Below, in pieces: positions 60,639 to 64,000 of a DNA stretch of 64,000 nt (the first letter of the stretch is position 1; every line of letters starts with the position of its first letter). Under the pieces are notes generated by a model. It searched no databases. It worked only from the letters and a program-made list of their open reading frames with translations, and was not told where the DNA came from. This stretch comes from UBA10908 sp964608965. Its GTDB lineage: Bacteria; Bacillota; Clostridia; Peptostreptococcales; Anaerovoracaceae. Made by a program: the position numbers and the translations under genes. The stretch spans positions 124,001 through 188,000 of the forward strand of contig CAZSPZ010000002.1 in NCBI GenBank assembly GCA_964608965.1, given 5' to 3'.

Positions 60639-61763
60639 ATGGGAAAATTAAAACTAATGACAATTGTCGGTACTAGGCCGGAAATCATACGCCTGTCAGA
60701 AGTAATAAAAGCTTGTGATAAGCATTTTAAACATATTTTGGTACATACAGGTCAGAATTGGGATTATGCACTTAATAAAGTATTTTTCGATGGGCTAGAT
60801 CTTAGGGTACCGGACTATTGTCTGGAGTGTGTCGGTGGTAACTTAGGCCAAACAATTGGAAATATAATAGCACAGTCTTACGAAGTGCTGCTAAAGGAAA
60901 CTCCTGATGCCCTTCTTATTCTTGGAGATACAAATTCAGCATTATCTGCAATATCTGCAAAGCGACTTAAAATTCCTATTTTTCATATGGAAGCGGGCAA
61001 TCGATGTTTTGATCAAAATGTTCCAGAGGAAATTAACAGGAAAATTGTCGATCATATTTCGGACATTAACCTACCTTATACAGAACATAGCAGAAGATAT
61101 CTTCTTGCGGAAGGATTTCGGAAAGAGCATATTTTTGTAACGGGATCTCCTATGCGAGAGGTTATTAATGCCAACATCGAAAAATTCAAGCAAAGCAATG
61201 TATTGGAACGGCTTAAGTTAAAAAGTAAGGGGTACATTCTTTTGTCTGCGCATAGAGAAGAAAATATTGATAAAGGGCCCAATTTCTTATTGCTTATGGA
61301 GGGGATAAATCACGTGGCAGAGAAATATAAAAAGCCTATTATCTATTCGATGCACCCAAGGAGCAAAAAATTTATCGAAGAAAGAAATTTTATTTTCCAT
61401 CCATTAGTAAAAAGTTTTGAGCCAATGAATTTTGCAGATTACAATTATTTGCAGATGAATGCATATTGCGTACTTTCTGATAGTGGAACTCTCTCCGAGG
61501 AAAGTAGTATTATGTCCTTCCCTGCAGTTTTGCTGAGAACTTCTACCGAAAGACCAGAAGCTATTGATTCAGGAACAATAATTATTGGAGGTATATCAGG
61601 TGAAAGTATTGAACAGGCTATCGATTTATCTATAAGCTTATATGAAAAAGAGATGAAATTTAGAACGCCCATCGATTATATGGACGAAAATGTTTCAATG
61701 AAAGTTGTAAAAATTATACAAAGCTATACACAAATAATAGACGAAGTTATTTGGGGTAAATAA
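60639..61763 (+). CDS. UDP-N-acetylglucosamine 2-epimerase family enzyme (FnlC/CapG/WbjD type)
   Basis: A 374-residue GT-B-fold epimerase starting KLKLMTIVGTRPEIIRLSEV, with VHTGQNWDYALNKVFFDGL, HMEAGNRCFDQNVPEEINRK and SAHREENID. It is the third enzyme of UDP-L-FucNAc synthesis, inverting C2. Its stop overlaps the convergent glycosyltransferase by 17 bases. It directly abuts the FnlB-type gene. Confidence 0.93.
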   Translation: MGKLKLMTIVGTRPEIIRLSEVIKACDKHFKHILVHTGQNWDYALNKVFFDGLDLRVPDYCLECVGGNLGQTIGNIIAQSYEVLLKETPDALLILGDTNSALSAISAKRLKIPIFHMEAGNRCFDQNVPEEINRKIVDHISDINLPYTEHSRRYLLAEGFRKEHIFVTGSPMREVINANIEKFKQSNVLERLKLKSKGYILLSAHREENIDKGPNFLLLMEGINHVAEKYKKPIIYSMHPRSKKFIEERNFIFHPLVKSFEPMNFADYNYLQMNAYCVLSDSGTLSEESSIMSFPAVLLRTSTERPEAIDSGTIIIGGISGESIEQAIDLSISLYEKEMKFRTPIDYMDENVSMKVVKIIQSYTQIIDEVIWGK

Positions 61764-62985
61764 GAAGTTCAGAAAGTTTTTTATAAAACGCTTCGCTGGA
61801 GAAATGCTCTTCGTAATACAATTTTGAATTAGCACCATATATTTGGTGCTTTTCTTTTTCTCGGACAAATTTAATTATATTTAAATATAGAGATTCAAAA
61901 TCTTCAGAAGGTCCGACTAGGCCACATTTTGCTTTTTTTATTACAGCACTTGCTTCTCCATCAATCGCAGCAACAATAGGCTTCCCCACAGCCATATATG
62001 ATTGCACTTTTCCGGGAAGTGTTAATGAAATAAAATGATTTTCCTTTAGAGTAAGGAGAAAGGCATCTGCCATACTATAAAGTGTAGGCATTTCCTCTAA
62101 AGTTTTTCTTCCATGAAAGAAAGTATTGGCAAGATGAAGTTTCTTTGCTAACACCATACAAGATTCATAGGCAGAGCCATCGCCAACAATATGAAATTTT
62201 ATATTTAATTCTGAATTCTCACGTTGAACTTTTTCAGCCGCTTTCAGAATAGTTTCTATACTTTGCATTTCTCCAATATTGCCTGCAAAAAGAAAATTTA
62301 TACCTGCTTTGGTGGTTGATTTTTTTGTATTATCAAAGACACTTTCTGCATAGGTAGGCAAATATTCTATGGGCTGAGTTAAATGAAGCTTATTCCGAAA
62401 ATATAACTTAAACTGTTCGGAGCTAATCCAAATCACACTAGCTTGTTGATATATATACTTACTCAAAATTTTTGTAAAAAAATAAATCAGCCCTCTTAGC
62501 GATATCCCCGCTGCAGCAATACTATCCGGCCAAAGATCAAAACAGTAAAGGTAAAGTGGAAGAACTTTCCCCGTACACTTTTTTACGAGCTTTTGATATG
62601 AAATTGCAGGAATGGCCATCGTAACAGGTGAAAATTGAACAACAATGATTTTATCAAAATCACTTGTCGGTAATTTTTTTGCCACTTTAGATCCCTGGTA
62701 TGCAAAGCTTAAATAGCTTCGAACAAGATTTTTTTTGCCAACATTTCGTGGTTTACTATTACATCTTAATATTTTGACTCCATGAATATTTTCAGTTCCC
62801 ACATTTAATAATTGATCTTTCTCCAAATCGCACCAATTATAGCCTCTAAATATTTTACCTGAAGGATAGTTTGGCAATCCTGTAAGCACAGTAACATCGT
62901 GCCCCATCTTAAATAGATGGGTGCATATATCTGTAACTCGAAATTGTTCTGGATAATAATACTGGCATACAACAAGTAATCTCAT
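61747..62985 (-). CDS. Glycosyltransferase family 4, WbuB-like L-FucNAc transferase
   Basis: A 412-residue GT4 enzyme. It opens with LLVVCQYYYPEQFRVTDIC and has TGLPNYPSGKIFRGY, both common in WbuB-type transferases that accompany FnlA/B/C genes. FLFAGNIGEMQSIETILKA and the C-terminal LTLPGKVQSYMAVGKPIVA form the donor site. It likely adds L-FucNAc to the lipid-linked primer made by the next gene upstream on the same strand. Its 3' end overlaps the FnlC-type gene tail to tail. Confidence 0.87.
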   Translation of the reverse strand: MRLLVVCQYYYPEQFRVTDICTHLFKMGHDVTVLTGLPNYPSGKIFRGYNWCDLEKDQLLNVGTENIHGVKILRCNSKPRNVGKKNLVRSYLSFAYQGSKVAKKLPTSDFDKIIVVQFSPVTMAIPAISYQKLVKKCTGKVLPLYLYCFDLWPDSIAAAGISLRGLIYFFTKILSKYIYQQASVIWISSEQFKLYFRNKLHLTQPIEYLPTYAESVFDNTKKSTTKAGINFLFAGNIGEMQSIETILKAAEKVQRENSELNIKFHIVGDGSAYESCMVLAKKLHLANTFFHGRKTLEEMPTLYSMADAFLLTLKENHFISLTLPGKVQSYMAVGKPIVAAIDGEASAVIKKAKCGLVGPSEDFESLYLNIIKFVREKEKHQIYGANSKLYYEEHFSSEAFYKKLSELLIYPK

Positions 62986-63015
62986 ATAATGTACCGCTTT
63001 TAGGGAGCAATGATG

Positions 63016-63615
63016 TTAATGGAATTTTGAGTGAGAATTGCCTTCGCATATATTTTCTCGCTTTAAAATCTTTACTATTGTAGTAAAAAATATTTTAACA
63101 TCTAACTTAAAAGAGAGGTTTTCTATATAATAGCCGTCTAATGCAGCCTTGTTTATTATATCTATCTCATCTCTACCATTAATTTGCGCCCACCCTGTTA
63201 ATCCGGGTCTTATATCATTTGCTCCATATTTATCGCGCTCTGCAATTAAATCGAATTGATTCCATAATGCAGGCCTTGGGCCAATTATAGCCATGCTTCC
63301 AGATAATATATTGAAAATTTGTGGTAATTCATCCAGACTTGTCTTTCGTAAAAAAGCACCTAATTTCGTTATCCATTGTTCAGAGTTTTCAAGCAGATGA
63401 GTGGGAGTTTCTTTGGGTGTGTCAACAGTCATCGTTCTAAATTTAAGGATATTAAAAGGGATCTCATGTATACCAATTCGTTTTTGCTTAAAAATGACCG
63501 GTCCTTTTGAGTCTATTTTTATCGCAATCACAAGAATCAGGAAAACTGGCAATAATAGGGTAATACCCATTAAAGATAATATAACGTCCGTCATCCTTTT
63601 GATAATTAAATACAA
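63016..63615 (-). CDS. Initiating phosphoglycosyl transferase (PglC/WcaJ C-terminal type)
   Basis: A 199-residue short bacterial sugar transferase with a TTG start. It has one N-terminal re-entrant membrane segment (ILSLMGITLLLPVFLILVIAI), the basic motif VIFKQKRIGIHEIPFNILKFRTM, the catalytic DE pair in TSLDELPQIFNIL and IIGPRPALWNQ, and PGLTGWAQINGRD. It transfers a sugar phosphate from a UDP-sugar to undecaprenyl phosphate, starting the repeat unit. The following GT4 gene adds the next sugar. Confidence 0.93.
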   Translation of the reverse strand: MYLIIKRMTDVILSLMGITLLLPVFLILVIAIKIDSKGPVIFKQKRIGIHEIPFNILKFRTMTVDTPKETPTHLLENSEQWITKLGAFLRKTSLDELPQIFNILSGSMAIIGPRPALWNQFDLIAERDKYGANDIRPGLTGWAQINGRDEIDIINKAALDGYYIENLSFKLDVKIFFTTIVKILKRENICEGNSHSKFH

Positions 63616-63625
63616 AATATTTCCC

Positions 63626-64000
63626 TTAGCTTTCTATGATTCGATTACGTCTCTTCAAAATTAAATTAATTGCAATACCCATGCCAAGCAGAGTATAAAA
63701 CATTGGCATAACAGAAACAGAACTATCATCGACAAGGCCCGTCGCAATGAAACCTGTCACGCCAAAGAAAATTCCAGCCCCAACAAAGGTTAAATAATCA
63801 TTTTCAAATTTGGTCTTTCTATAGAGCCGAAAACTTTGTGTAAGGTAAATGCCGTAAAGTGCAAGTAATGCAAGAAGCGATATCCCTCCAGTGCCTACTG
63901 CCGCATGCAAGTACATATTATGCGGTTTATCTATGATCATATTTAAAACTCCCTGGAAGTTATTTGAATATTTTCCTGCATAGTCTTCTTGTGGGAAAAC
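63626..64000 (-). CDS. O-antigen ligase/polymerase (Wzy_C family), 5' end outside window
   Basis: The C-terminal 124 residues of a membrane protein. The frame stays open to the window edge, so the ATG at 63940 is internal. The motif KPHNMYLHAAVGTGGISLL is the signature of the large loop region of O-antigen ligases and polymerases, and two or three membrane helices follow. It lies ten bases before the initiating transferase gene on the same strand. It would polymerise the glycan or link it to protein; which one cannot be told. Confidence 0.82.
   Translation of the reverse strand, partial: VFPQEDYAGKYSNNFQGVLNMIIDKPHNMYLHAAVGTGGISLLALLALYGIYLTQSFRLYRKTKFENDYLTFVGAGIFFGVTGFIATGLVDDSSVSVMPMFYTLLGMGIAINLILKRRNRIIES

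Overview
The window looks like a chromosomal segment of a strictly fermentative, S-layer-bearing member of the Bacillota (Clostridia-like). Supporting signs are strong GGAGG-type ribosome binding sites, sigma-A promoters, frequent TTG/GTG starts, a GAAC-N4-GTTC SOS box, several SLH-domain surface proteins, and Firmicute-type conserved families (DUF1846, DUF1934, DUF951, UPF0340, UPF0182, TIGR01440). The exact genus cannot be read from the sequence.

Layout. (1) 1-2018: end of an MBOAT/DHHW O-acetylation pair. (2) 2019-2458: a GC-rich structured non-coding stretch, a bidirectional terminator and tRNA-Lys(CTT). (3) 2459-29869: a moderately GC-rich, mostly housekeeping block. It holds a zinc-ribbon/low-complexity membrane protein, UPF0182, a glutamine-synthetase-family enzyme with a hairpin leader, patatin and sirtuin, a radical-SAM/DUF4130 DNA-repair pair behind an apparent LexA box, surE, thiolase, ispE, a tightly packed pgcA-hslO-ddl-DUF1934-ctp-UPF0340-regulator run, an SLH protein and DUF1846. 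(4) 29870-32344: duplicated palindromic DNA followed by an AbiE-type toxin/antitoxin pair with operator repeats over its promoter. (5) 32350-44874: cell-surface region with three SLH proteins (one probably the main S-layer protein), a 1986-residue secreted protein and a TolC-like protein. (6) 44883-64000: an AT-rich surface-glycan cluster.

The glycan cluster has four modules. The first makes GDP-D-glycero-alpha-D-manno-heptose (fused HddC-GmhB, GmhA, HddA). The second is a sugar-remodelling set: an Fcl/ColC-like reductase, a DegT-fold enzyme whose PLP lysine is replaced by histidine (ColD-like 3-dehydratase), a two-subunit thiamine-diphosphate E1 enzyme without E2/E3, and an extended SDR. The third contains two tandem fucosyltransferase-like enzymes, two Gfo/Idh oxidoreductases, a GT42/DUF115-like protein and an O-acetyltransferase. 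The fourth is the UDP-L-FucNAc cassette (FnlA/FnlB/FnlC type), followed on the opposite strand by a WbuB-like transferase, the initiating phosphoglycosyl transferase and an O-antigen ligase/polymerase fragment.

The most interesting prediction is that the second module builds a deoxygenated, two-carbon-branched sugar, possibly a heptose, for an S-layer or exopolysaccharide glycan. Short gaps from 42482 to 61763 make co-expression of surface-protein and glycan genes plausible. All functional calls are from motif reading without database searches.
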